7,200 nucleotides of DNA from CF-161 sp035263645 (GCA_035263645.1 DATFRD010000367.1:1-7200), one strand, 5' to 3'. Numbered from the stretch's first letter, positions 1-6,647 are shown. A program made the numbers and translations. The notes: a model not told the origin generated them from the sequence alone.

Positions 1-627
1 GGCGGCGTCGCGGGCGCCGACTACCGCTGGGAGGGCGACCGCACGTTCACCGTGGAGCGCCACGGCCACCCTGTGGCGCGGCTCGGGCTCCGGGTCCCGG
101 GCGCCCACAACCGGCTCAACGCCACCGGAGCGTTCGCGCTCGCGGTCGAGCTGGGCGTGGAGCCCCGGGTGGCGGCCGATGCGCTGACCACGTTCCGGGG
201 CGCCCACCGCCGGCTGGAGCGGCTGGGCACCTGGCGCGGCGCGGAGGTGTACGACGACTACGGCCATCACCCGACGAAGGTCCGGGCCACCCTGGCCGCC
301 GCCCGCGAGCTCGGCCACCGCCGCCTGATCCTCGTCTTCCAGCCGCACCGGTACTCTCGCTTCACGGCCCTGAGGGACGAGTTCGCCGCCAGCCTGGGGG
401 GCGCCGACGCCGTCGTGGTGACGGAGATCTACGGCGCCGGCGAGGAGAACCCTGACGGGCGGAGCGGCGTCGAGCTCGCCATGCGGGTGCCCAGGGCCCG
501 CTTCGCGCGGGACTTCGGGGCCGCGCGGGATCACCTGGAGGACCTGGTCGGCGAGGGCGACCTGGTCCTCCTGATGGGCGCCGGCGACATCCGGCGGCTG
601 GGCGATGAGCTGGCGAACGCCGGCTAA
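1..627 (+). CDS. murC: UDP-N-acetylmuramate--L-alanine ligase MurC, C-terminal part (5' end outside window)
   Basis: Cytoplasmic ATP-dependent Mur ligase that adds L-alanine to UDP-MurNAc, the first step of stem-peptide assembly. Only the last 208 residues are present, from a family usually near 450-480, so the UDP-binding domain and the ATP P-loop lie upstream of the window. Visible in order are the central-domain motif VPGAHNRLNATGA, the domain-junction motif DDYGHHPTKV, then FQPHRYSRF, TEIYGAGEENPDG and the closing VLLMGAGDIRRLG, all typical of MurC rather than MurD, MurE or MurF. One oddity is Lys where the family normally has Glu in HHPTE. The frame is open from base 1 to a TAA at 625-627, and the end overlaps the murB start by 23 nt, suggesting co-translation. 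The identification is firm; only the start is unknown. Confidence 0.96.
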   Translation, partial: GGVAGADYRWEGDRTFTVERHGHPVARLGLRVPGAHNRLNATGAFALAVELGVEPRVAADALTTFRGAHRRLERLGTWRGAEVYDDYGHHPTKVRATLAAARELGHRRLILVFQPHRYSRFTALRDEFAASLGGADAVVVTEIYGAGEENPDGRSGVELAMRVPRARFARDFGAARDHLEDLVGEGDLVLLMGAGDIRRLGDELANAG

Positions 628-1555
628 CCTGGCCTGGCTCGCCGGCCTGCCGGGCGTCCGGCTGGACCACCCCATGGCGCGGCACACCTCCTTCAACATC
701 GGCGGCCCGGCGGACTTCTTCGTGGCCACGGACTCGCCGGAGGTGCTGGCCGCCGAGTGTCACCGCCGGCGCGTGCCTCACCTGCTGCTGGGGGCGGGCA
801 CGAACCTGCTGGTGGCCGACGCCGGGGTCCGGGGCCTGGTCGTCCGGTGCGTGAGCCGGGGGTGCCGGGTCGAGGGCACCCGCGTCCACGCCCAGGCGGG
901 CCTCAAGATGATGCGGCTGGCCCGGATCTGCGCCGATCACGACCTGACCGGGTTCGAGTGGGCGATCGGGGTGCCGGGCACGGTCGGGGGCGCCGTCTAC
1001 CAGAACGCCGGCTGCTGGGGGTCGGAGCTGGCGGACGTCCTGGTCGCGGTGCGGGGGACGTGCCCGGCCGGCGACGGCCGGGAGTGGCCGGCCCCGGACC
1101 TGGCCCTCGGCTACCGCACCTCCGCCCTGCGGTCCGGCACGCTGCGCGGCGCGGTGGTGACCGGGGCCGTCATCGAGCTGCGGCCGGGCGACGGGAGCGC
1201 GAGCCGTCGACAGATGGCGCGCTGGACGGCCGAGCGGACACGCACGCAGCCCATCCGGACTCTCAACTGCGGCAGCGTCTTCAAGAACCCGCCCGGCGAC
1301 TCGGCCGGCCGCCTGGTCGAGGCCGCCGGGCTGAAAGGCGCGCGGGAGGGCGCGGCCGAGGTCTCGGCCCAGCACGCCAACTTCATCGTCAACCACGGGG
1401 GGGCCACGGCCGCAGACGTCGACCGCCTTGTCCGCAGGGTCCGGTCGGCGGTGCGGGAGCGCTTCGGCGTGACGCTCGAGACGGAGGTGGAGCGCGCCGG
1501 GAGCTGGCCGCCGGCCGCCGGCCCGGACCTCGTGGAGGAGGGAGGAAGCTCGTGA
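605..1555 (+). CDS. murB: UDP-N-acetylenolpyruvoylglucosamine reductase MurB
   Basis: Cytoplasmic FAD flavoenzyme that uses NADPH to reduce UDP-GlcNAc-enolpyruvate to UDP-MurNAc, the substrate of MurC. The product is 316 residues, a normal length. The FAD-binding half shows RHTSFNIGGPADFF (26-39), GAGTNLLV (63-70) and GVPGTVGGAVYQNAG (122-136). A conserved YR pair is at 170-171. The catalytic segment GSVFKNP (223-229) contains the probable proton-donor Ser224, followed by AGRLVEAAGLKG and SAQHANFIVNHG. Glu294 near the C-terminus (LETEVERAG) fits the second catalytic acid. The single short insertion pattern fits a type II MurB. The ATG at 605 lies inside murC and has only a weak Shine-Dalgarno, but the next in-frame ATG (674) would cut into the FAD motif, so 605 is preferred. 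Confidence 0.97.
   Translation: MSWRTPANLAWLAGLPGVRLDHPMARHTSFNIGGPADFFVATDSPEVLAAECHRRRVPHLLLGAGTNLLVADAGVRGLVVRCVSRGCRVEGTRVHAQAGLKMMRLARICADHDLTGFEWAIGVPGTVGGAVYQNAGCWGSELADVLVAVRGTCPAGDGREWPAPDLALGYRTSALRSGTLRGAVVTGAVIELRPGDGSASRRQMARWTAERTRTQPIRTLNCGSVFKNPPGDSAGRLVEAAGLKGAREGAAEVSAQHANFIVNHGGATAADVDRLVRRVRSAVRERFGVTLETEVERAGSWPPAAGPDLVEEGGSS
1541..1545 (+). promoter_or_regulatory. Strong ribosome binding site for ddl
   Basis: GGAGG sits 6 nt before the GTG at 1552, inside a longer purine-rich run (1534-1547) that forms the last codons of murB. It decides the GTG at 1552 as the ddl start, although that codon overlaps the murB stop as GTGA. Confidence 0.85.
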
Positions 1556-2493
1556 GGATCGCGGTTCTGCAGGGCGGCCGGTCCGCCGAACGGGAGGTCT
1601 CGCTCAGCTCGGGCAGCCAGGTGATGGCGGCGCTCAGACTCAGGGCTCACGAGGTCGAGCCGGTGGACCTGGACGGCCGGACCTGGGACGTCCTCCGGGA
1701 CGGCGGCTGGGACTGCGTGTTCATCGCACTCCACGGCCGGCTGGGCGAGGACGGCACGGTCCAGGGGATGCTGGAGCTGCTCGGTCTGCCCTACACCGGG
1801 TCCGGCGTCCTGGCTAGCGCCCTGTGCATCGACAAGGCCAGGACCAACCGGCTGCTGGCCGCCAGCGGCTTCGCCATCCCCGACTTCTCGGAGGTGGCCG
1901 GGGACGAGGTCGAAGAGGTGGTCGGGCGGTACGGGCTGCCGGTGGTCGTCAAGCCGGTCCGGGAGGGGTCCACGATCGGCCTGACCATCGCCCGCGACGT
2001 CGACGCGGTGGCCAGCGGCCTGGTCCTGGCCCGGCGCTACGACTCCCGCGTGCTGGTCCAGCGCTTCGTCGAGGGCGTCGAGATCACCGTCGGGGTGCTG
2101 GCGACTCCGGAGGTCCACGTCCTGCCCACGCTCGAGATCACGTACGAGAACGAGACGTACGACTACGACGCCAAGTACACGGAGGGGCGCAGTCACCACA
2201 TCATCCCCGCCCGCATCCCCGAGCAGGCCCGCCGGGGCGCCTGCGAAGCCGCCGGCCGGGCGTTCCGGGCGCTCGGCTGCGAGGGGCTGGCGCGCATCGA
2301 CTTCATCGTCGACCGCGACTGCACGCCCTGGCTGCTGGAGGTCAACACGGTGCCCGGCCTGACCGCGCTCTCGCTGCTGCCGGACGCGGCCAGGGCGGCG
2401 GGCATCCCGTTCGACGAGCTCTGCGAGCGGCTGGTCCGCCACGGGATCGAGCGCCGCCGCGACCAGGTGGGGCCTCCAGCGGCCGCGGAGTGA
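1552..2493 (+). CDS. ddl: D-alanine--D-alanine ligase
   Basis: ATP-grasp enzyme that joins two D-alanines to make the dipeptide added to the peptidoglycan stem by MurF. The product is 313 residues, the usual length. N-terminal domain: GGRSAEREVSLSSG (8-21, with Glu15 for the first D-Ala) and ALHGRLGEDGTVQG. ATP-grasp core: the CIDK motif (92-95), KPVREGSTIGL (134-144, Ser140), YDYDAKY (203-209), RIDF (248-251) and LLEVNTVPGLT (261-271). Asp250, Glu263 and Asn265 are the expected Mg ligands. By alignment in memory with E. coli DdlB, Lys208 and Tyr209 match Lys215 and Tyr216. The retained Tyr argues for D-Ala-D-Ala specificity rather than a D-Ala-D-Lac (VanA-type) ligase. The GTG start overlaps the murB TGA by 4 nt (GTGA) and follows a strong GGAGG, so the pair is probably translationally coupled. 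Confidence 0.97.
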   Translation: MRIAVLQGGRSAEREVSLSSGSQVMAALRLRAHEVEPVDLDGRTWDVLRDGGWDCVFIALHGRLGEDGTVQGMLELLGLPYTGSGVLASALCIDKARTNRLLAASGFAIPDFSEVAGDEVEEVVGRYGLPVVVKPVREGSTIGLTIARDVDAVASGLVLARRYDSRVLVQRFVEGVEITVGVLATPEVHVLPTLEITYENETYDYDAKYTEGRSHHIIPARIPEQARRGACEAAGRAFRALGCEGLARIDFIVDRDCTPWLLEVNTVPGLTALSLLPDAARAAGIPFDELCERLVRHGIERRRDQVGPPAAAE

Positions 2494-3413
2494 AGCGGCA
2501 GGAGCGGCGGCATGACTGGCGCTCGCTGCACGCGCCGGCGCCGCCGATGGCGCGCGGCCGCCGGACCGAACGCGCCGGCCGGCGCCCCCGGCACTTCGGC
2601 AGCCTCGATGAGAACGTCAGGCGCCGGGCGCGCCGGGCGGCGGCAGCCGTGCTGCTCGCCCTGGAGCTGGCGGGTCTGGTCGCCCTGGTGGTCGCCCCCG
2701 CCTTCCAGGTTCGCCGGATCGAGGTCTCGGGGAACCGGCGGCTGTCCGCGGCAGAGGTCGTGGCCGCGGCGGGCCTCCAGCATCCGGGCACCGTCTTCCT
2801 GGTGGACCCCCAGGCCGTGCAGGCCCGCGTGGACGCCATGACCTGGGTGCGCTCGTCGGCGGTCACCGCGCGGCTTCCCGACGCGGTCGAGATCCGGGTC
2901 GAGGAGTGGCTGCCGGTCGCCGTCTACCAGGCGGGCTCAGGGCCGCCCTACGACCTGTCCGACCGGGCCGTGGTCCTGGGCGCGGCCACCGCCGCCGACC
3001 TGGGGGCGCTGCCGGTGGTGGACGGCCCGGCCGAGCCGGCGCCCAGGCCGGGCCGGGCGCCAGTGGACCGGACGCTGCTGATCGCGCTGATCAACGTCCG
3101 GCGCGCGCTGCCCGGCCTGATCGGGCAGGGCGTGCGCTCCTTTGCGATCGACGCGTGCGGCAACCTGACCATGACCGTGGAGCGGGGATGGACGGTCCAG
3201 TTCGGCGGGGTGCTGACGCCCGAGGAGGTCCAGTCCCTGAAGCCCAAGCTGGCCTCGCTCAAGGCGCTCTACGTCGCCGGCGACGTCGACTTCGACAGCG
3301 CCGACCTGCAGTACGTAAACGTGATGAACCCGTCCGACGTGGCAGTCAAACAGCGGACCGCGCCGGCGCGGACTGCCAGCGGGCGTCCCGCCAGCCAGCC
3401 GGCCACCTGTTGA
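2490..3413 (+). CDS. ftsQ: Cell division protein FtsQ/DivIB
   Basis: Bitopic divisome scaffold protein, acting at the septal membrane with FtsL/FtsB-type partners to control FtsW/FtsI wall synthesis. The product is 307 residues from the GTG at 2490. A long Arg-rich cytoplasmic tail (about 1-49) is followed by one hydrophobic membrane segment (about 50-70, rich in A, L and V). Next comes a POTRA domain beginning FQVRRIEVSGNRRLSAAEVV (about 72-142), then the extracytoplasmic beta domain containing YDLSDRAVVLG and ending near YVNVMNPSDVAVK. A short, probably disordered Ala/Pro/Ser/Thr tail closes the protein. The start repeats the GTGA overlap with the preceding ddl stop. An ATG at 2547 (residue 20) is an alternative, because no good Shine-Dalgarno precedes 2490. 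Sequence conservation in this family is low, but the architecture and the position between ddl and ftsA make the call secure. Confidence 0.92.
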   Translation: MKRQERRHDWRSLHAPAPPMARGRRTERAGRRPRHFGSLDENVRRRARRAAAAVLLALELAGLVALVVAPAFQVRRIEVSGNRRLSAAEVVAAAGLQHPGTVFLVDPQAVQARVDAMTWVRSSAVTARLPDAVEIRVEEWLPVAVYQAGSGPPYDLSDRAVVLGAATAADLGALPVVDGPAEPAPRPGRAPVDRTLLIALINVRRALPGLIGQGVRSFAIDACGNLTMTVERGWTVQFGGVLTPEEVQSLKPKLASLKALYVAGDVDFDSADLQYVNVMNPSDVAVKQRTAPARTASGRPASQPATC

Positions 3414-3509
3414 GGCAGACCGCTCGGGCCTCTCCGCCTCCGGCGAGCCCGGCGGGGCGTCGACGGTTCGTACGCACTGTCGCGCCTGCTGGACATGTCA
3501 GGCCGTTCG

Positions 3510-3556
3510 ACACAAGATGTGTACGACTAACCTGGCGGACACACAAAATCTGGGTC
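3510..3556 (+). promoter_or_regulatory. Candidate tandem NrdR-box-like operator upstream of ftsA
   Basis: Two related elements, ACACAAGAT at 3510-3518 and ACACAAAAT at 3541-3549, differ at one of nine positions and start exactly 31 bp apart (about three helical turns). From memory, the NrdR box consensus is a 16-bp dyad, ACACwATATATwGTGT, usually in pairs with a linker of 15-16 bp. Here 16-bp boxes would give a 15-bp linker. Each left half matches eight of nine consensus positions, but the right halves match poorly. The first element also forms a short perfect dyad, ACACA-AGA-TGTGT (3510-3522). The second overlaps the expected -35 region of the TATACT promoter, a plausible repressor position. 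This is a pattern match by eye, not a scored motif. Confidence 0.38.
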
Positions 3557-3574
3557 GAGGGGTACAACGCCCGC

Positions 3575-3580
3575 TATACT
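3575..3580 (+). promoter_or_regulatory. -10 element (TATACT) of the probable ftsA promoter
   Basis: TATACT differs from the TATAAT consensus at one position and stands out in GC-rich DNA. It lies in a 220-nt gap where GC drops relative to the genes. The predicted transcription start is near 3586-3588. No convincing -35 hexamer is visible 16-18 nt upstream (the sequence there is around TGGGTCG), so activator dependence or a different sigma -35 preference is possible. It would drive ftsA, ftsZ and nrdR. Confidence 0.6.
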
Positions 3581-3614
3581 ACCCGGTGACCCGCCAGGTC
3601 TTTTCAACGTTCCC

Positions 3615-3619
3615 GGAGG
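3615..3619 (+). promoter_or_regulatory. Possible ribosome binding site for ftsA, with unusually long spacing
   Basis: GGAGG lies 14 nt before the TTG at 3634, longer than the usual 5-10 nt. It is the only Shine-Dalgarno-like sequence near the expected N-terminus of FtsA. Confidence 0.45.
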
Positions 3620-3633
3620 CATCTCAGCACACC

Positions 3634-4869
3634 TTGTCCAGGCGGAAGCGGTTGGTCGGACTCGACCTCGGCACGAGCAAGGTCGCCGTCGTCATCGCGG
3701 AAGCTGACGAGTACGGCCAGGTCAACGTGGACGGGGTCGGCGATGTCCCCGCCGAGGGGCTGCGCAAAGGCGTGGTCATCAACATCGAGAAGACGGTTCA
3801 CGCCGTCCAGACCGCCATGGTTGCGGCGGAGCGGATGGCCGGAGTGCGCGGCGAGGCGGTCGTCGTCTCGCTGGCCGGGCCCCACGTTGGCTCGCAGCTG
3901 AGCCGGGGCGTGATAGCCGTCTCCAGGCCGGACCGGGAGATCGTCGAGGACGACGTGGACCGGGTGGTGGAGGCCTCGCGGGCGATCAGCGTCGCCAGCG
4001 ACCGCCAGCTCATCCATGTGCTCCCGCGGACGTTCACGGTCGACGGGCAGGAGGGCGTGAAGGACGCGATCGGCATGACGGGCCACCGGCTGGAGGTCGA
4101 GACGCACATCATCTCCGGCTCGCAGACCGCGGTCCAGAACGTGATCAAGTGCGTCCATCAGGCGGGGTTCGACGTGGAGGACGTCGTCAGCCAGGGCCTG
4201 GCCTCCGGCGAGGGCGTGCTGAGCTGGAACGAGGTCGACCTCGGCGTCTGCCTGATCGACATCGGCGCCGGCACGACGGACGTGGTGGTCTACAACGAGG
4301 GCTCGGCCCTCCACTACGCGGTGCTGCCGCTGGGTGGCAATCACGTGACCAACGACATCGCGATCGGGCTCCGCACGACCCTTCAGGAGGCTGAGACGCT
4401 GAAGCTGAACTACGGGCACACGCTGCCCGAGGTGATCCCGTCCGAGGAGCGCATCGACATCAGGCAGGTGGGCGGCGACCGCCTGCAGCCGACGCCGCGG
4501 CGCTTCCTGGCCGAGATCATCGGGCCCCGGATGCGGGAGATCTTTCAGCTCGCGCGCGAGGAGGTGCGTCGCAGCGGCTACGACGGGCTGCTGCCCGCCG
4601 GCGTCGTGGTGACCGGGGGCGGGTCCCGCCTGATGGGCACCACCGACGCGGCCCAGGCCGTGTTCGACTCCGCCGTCCGACTCGGCCTGCCGATGGGCAT
4701 CGGCGGGCTCGCCGACCGGGTGGCGGGCCCCTCGCACGCCGCCGTGGTCGGTCTCGTCAAGTGGGGGGTGCGGACGGCGCCCTTCCCCTCCAACGGCCGG
4801 GCCCATCACGGGCCGGGGCTGACGGATGCGTACCAGCGGACCGTCAGGTGGCTCCGTGACTTCTTCTGA
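3634..4869 (+). CDS. ftsA: Cell division protein FtsA
   Basis: Actin-like ATPase that binds the FtsZ C-terminal peptide and anchors the Z-ring to the inner face of the membrane. With the TTG at 3634 it has 411 residues, a normal length. Phosphate-1 loop: VGLDLGTSK (8-16). The 1C domain follows, including VVSLAGPHV. Phosphate-2 loop: LIDIGAGTTD (207-216). Adenosine motif: VVVTGGGSR (324-332). The C-terminus ends in a short helix, YQRTVRWLRDFF, mixing basic and bulky hydrophobic residues, which fits the amphipathic membrane-targeting helix. The start is uncertain. A GTG at 3586 would add 16 residues and coincide with the predicted transcription start, giving a leaderless mRNA. However, codons between 3586 and 3633 (TTT, TCA, GCA, TCT) are unlike the rest of the gene, so 3634 is preferred. 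An 84-nt gap separates it from ftsZ. Confidence 0.95.
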   Translation: MSRRKRLVGLDLGTSKVAVVIAEADEYGQVNVDGVGDVPAEGLRKGVVINIEKTVHAVQTAMVAAERMAGVRGEAVVVSLAGPHVGSQLSRGVIAVSRPDREIVEDDVDRVVEASRAISVASDRQLIHVLPRTFTVDGQEGVKDAIGMTGHRLEVETHIISGSQTAVQNVIKCVHQAGFDVEDVVSQGLASGEGVLSWNEVDLGVCLIDIGAGTTDVVVYNEGSALHYAVLPLGGNHVTNDIAIGLRTTLQEAETLKLNYGHTLPEVIPSEERIDIRQVGGDRLQPTPRRFLAEIIGPRMREIFQLAREEVRRSGYDGLLPAGVVVTGGGSRLMGTTDAAQAVFDSAVRLGLPMGIGGLADRVAGPSHAAVVGLVKWGVRTAPFPSNGRAHHGPGLTDAYQRTVRWLRDFF

Positions 4870-4942
4870 GCCGGGTTCCGCCGGGCCCATTTCCGTCGCG
4901 TGTCGTTCGTGGCCGGCTGATCTCTCGTGACGCGGCTGATGC

Positions 4943-4948
4943 AGGAGG
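4943..4948 (+). promoter_or_regulatory. Ribosome binding site deciding the ftsZ start
   Basis: A perfect AGGAGG ends 5 nt before the ATG at 4954. It favours this start over the in-frame GTG at 4927 and ATG at 4939, which lack a comparable site. The resulting N-terminus, 11 residues before IKVMGAGGGGGNA, is typical of FtsZ. Confidence 0.85.
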
Positions 4949-4953
4949 CAAGG

Positions 4954-6072
4954 ATGCAGGGGGATCGCCAGGACGGGCGGGCCAGGATCAAGGTCATGGG
5001 TGCGGGCGGTGGCGGCGGCAACGCCATCAACCGCATGATCTCGAGCGCCCTCAAGGGCGTCGAGTTCATCGCCGTGAACACCGACCTGCAGGCGCTGGAA
5101 CGCTGCAACGCCGACATCAAGGTCAACATCGGCCGCAAGCTGACCCGAGGCCTGGGCTCCGGCGGGGACTGGACGAAGGGCCGGGATGCGGCGGACGAGA
5201 GCCGCGCCGAGCTGACCGAGATGGTGAAGGACTCGGACATGGTGTTCATCACCGCCGGCATGGGCGGCGGCACCGGCACCGGCGCCTCCGGGGTCCTCGC
5301 CGAGGTCGCCAAGCAGGAGGGCGCCCTTACCATCGGGGTGGTCACCCGGCCGTTCCGCTTCGAGGGCAAGGTCCGCAACGAGACGGCGGAGTCGGGGATC
5401 AAGAACCTGCGCGAGAAGGTCGACGCGCTGATCGTGATCCCCAACGACCGGCTGAGCCAGGTCGTGGACAAGAAGACGACGCTGGAGGAAGCGTTCCGGA
5501 TCGCGGACGACGTGCTCCGCCAGGGCGTCCAGGGGATCGCCGACCTGATCGTGAACCCGGGCGTCATCAACCTGGACTTCGCCGACGTCAAGGCGATCAT
5601 GACCGACACCGGCGAGGCGCTGATGGGCATCGGCTTCGGCTCGGGCGACAACCGCTCCGAGGACGCGGCGAAGCAGGCGGTCGCCAGCCCGCTGCTGGAG
5701 ACGTCCATCGACGGGGCGCAGGGCATCCTCTTCAACATCACCGCCGGCAAGGACATCACGCTGTACGAGTGCGAGAAGGCGGCCGAGATCGTCAAGGCCT
5801 CCGCCGACCCCAACGCCAACATCATCTTCGGCGTCGTGAACGACGACCGGATGCAGGGCGAGGTCAAGATCACGGTCATCGCAACCGGGTTCGGCAAGCG
5901 CTCGCGGCCAGCCGCCGGCACGGCCCAGGCCGCGCCCGGCGTGCCGACCACGGCAGCGTCCGAGCCGGTGCGGACGGAGTACCCGCGCTCGCTCGACGGC
6001 CGCCCGGCGTTCACGACGGACGAGGAGGACCTCAACATCCCGGCGTTCCTGCGGAACCGGCGTCCTCAGTAG
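4954..6072 (+). CDS. ftsZ: Cell division protein FtsZ
   Basis: Tubulin-like GTPase that polymerises into the cytokinetic ring. The product is 372 residues. The T1 region is GAGGGGGNAINRM (16-28), followed by AVNTDLQAL. The tubulin signature GMGGGTGTG (T4) is at 102-110, and the T7 synergy loop NLDFAD (206-211) keeps both catalytic aspartates (Asp208, Asp211), so GTP hydrolysis should work. A short Ala/Pro-rich linker (about 45 residues) leads to the conserved tail EEDLNIPAFLRNRR that binds FtsA and other tethers. The odd part is the T3 loop. After TRGLG the protein reads SGGDWTKG (69-76), where well-known FtsZs have AGANPEVG or close to it, so the Pro-Glu pair is replaced by Trp-Thr. The gene lies between ftsA and nrdR in one orientation and probably shares their transcript. 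Confidence 0.98.
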   Translation: MQGDRQDGRARIKVMGAGGGGGNAINRMISSALKGVEFIAVNTDLQALERCNADIKVNIGRKLTRGLGSGGDWTKGRDAADESRAELTEMVKDSDMVFITAGMGGGTGTGASGVLAEVAKQEGALTIGVVTRPFRFEGKVRNETAESGIKNLREKVDALIVIPNDRLSQVVDKKTTLEEAFRIADDVLRQGVQGIADLIVNPGVINLDFADVKAIMTDTGEALMGIGFGSGDNRSEDAAKQAVASPLLETSIDGAQGILFNITAGKDITLYECEKAAEIVKASADPNANIIFGVVNDDRMQGEVKITVIATGFGKRSRPAAGTAQAAPGVPTTAASEPVRTEYPRSLDGRPAFTTDEEDLNIPAFLRNRRPQ

Positions 6073-6129
6073 GCAGGCTCTGGCGGCTCGGGAGGACGGC
6101 CGCGGATTCGTATTCGGTCGTAAAGTCGG

Positions 6130-6134
6130 GGAGG
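6130..6134 (+). promoter_or_regulatory. Ribosome binding site for nrdR
   Basis: GGAGG within GGGGAGGG (6128-6135) lies 11 nt before the ATG at 6146. It is slightly distant but is the only candidate. No clear promoter is visible in the 73-nt ftsZ-nrdR gap. Confidence 0.6.
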
Positions 6135-6145
6135 GTCGATTCGGG

Positions 6146-6640
6146 ATGAGATGTCCATACTGCGGTCACCACGACCTGAAGGTCGTCGATTCGCGTGACT
6201 CCGAGGTCGGGGAGGCGATTCGGCGCCGCCGCGAGTGCCTGCAGTGCGGACAGCGCTTCACCACGTACGAGCGGATCGAGACCGTGCCCTTCTTCGTGAT
6301 CAAGAAGGACGGCCGGCGGGAGGACTTCGACCCCCACAAGCTGTTCACCGGGCTGAAGAAGGCGACCGAGAAGCGTGATATCTCGCCCGAGCGCCTGAAC
6401 GCGATCGTCGACCAGATCGAGGCGGATCTCCGGCGCAGCGGGCGGGTGGAGATCCCGAGCGGCGAGATCGGCGAGATGGTGATGCAGCGGCTTCGGGACC
6501 TGGACGAGGTGGCGTACATCCGCTTCGCCTCCGTGTACCGCGAGTTCATGGACCTGCAGCAGGTGAAGCGGGAGATCGAGCAGGTCCTCTCCGCCCGCAC
6601 GAGCTCCCGCGGAACGGCGTCGTCCAGCAGCCACCGCTAG
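6146..6640 (+). CDS. nrdR: Transcriptional repressor NrdR (ribonucleotide reductase regulator)
   Basis: Zn-ribbon/ATP-cone repressor that binds NrdR boxes upstream of ribonucleotide reductase genes and responds to the ATP/dATP balance. The product is 164 residues, close to the family's 150-165. The N-terminal zinc ribbon has Cys3, Cys6, Cys31 and Cys34 (MRCPYCG and RECLQCGQRF). It includes DSRDSEVGEAIRRRREC, the DNA-binding signature of the family. The ATP-cone (about 48-138) begins PFFVIKKDGRREDFDPHKL and ends near DEVAYIRFASVYREFMD, both very well conserved. The last roughly 15 residues are a Ser/Thr-rich tail. No ribonucleotide reductase gene is in the window. The gene follows ftsZ in the same direction and may be read from the ftsA promoter, which carries NrdR-box-like sequences, so self-regulation is possible. 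Confidence 0.98.
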   Translation: MRCPYCGHHDLKVVDSRDSEVGEAIRRRRECLQCGQRFTTYERIETVPFFVIKKDGRREDFDPHKLFTGLKKATEKRDISPERLNAIVDQIEADLRRSGRVEIPSGEIGEMVMQRLRDLDEVAYIRFASVYREFMDLQQVKREIEQVLSARTSSRGTASSSSHR

Positions 6641-6647
6641 AAGCGCA

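Noticed and set aside
362..1396. Long minus-strand open frame opposite murC and murB
   Set aside because: It is the antisense shadow of GC-rich coding DNA. Its translation is low-complexity Arg/Pro/Gly/Ala with no recognisable domain, while the + strand frames carry clear MurC and MurB motifs.
2155..2180. Possibility that the ligase is a vancomycin-resistance D-Ala-D-Lac enzyme
   Set aside because: The YDYDAKY motif keeps Tyr at the specificity position, and no vanH or vanX neighbour is present; the gene sits in the normal dcw position.
1111..2442. Long minus-strand open frame opposite murB and ddl
   Set aside because: Antisense shadow with no family motifs; the + strand encodes complete MurB and Ddl.
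2512..2841. Plus-strand 109-codon open frame within ftsQ
   Set aside because: It lies in another frame of ftsQ, with Arg/Trp/Ser-rich low-complexity translation; the ftsQ frame has the TM segment and POTRA domain.
3492..3499. GACATGTC palindrome upstream of ftsA
   Set aside because: A perfect 8-bp palindrome is expected by chance at this scale. It is not repeated nearby, and I cannot tie it to a known regulator.
3517..3633. ATG at 3517 as the start of ftsA
   Set aside because: This start lies upstream of the TATACT box, so the promoter would be inside the gene. It lacks a ribosome binding site, and the added residues do not look like FtsA.
3604..4890. Long minus-strand open frame opposite ftsA
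   Set aside because: Its His/Asp/Arg-rich composition is typical of reverse-strand reading of high-GC genes; ftsA explains the region.
4927..4953. GTG at 4927 or ATG at 4939 as the ftsZ start
   Set aside because: The ATG at 4954 has a perfect AGGAGG at 5-nt spacing and gives a normal FtsZ N-terminus.
4806..6038. Long minus-strand open frame opposite ftsZ
   Set aside because: Ser-rich, motif-free translation that is an exact shadow of ftsZ.
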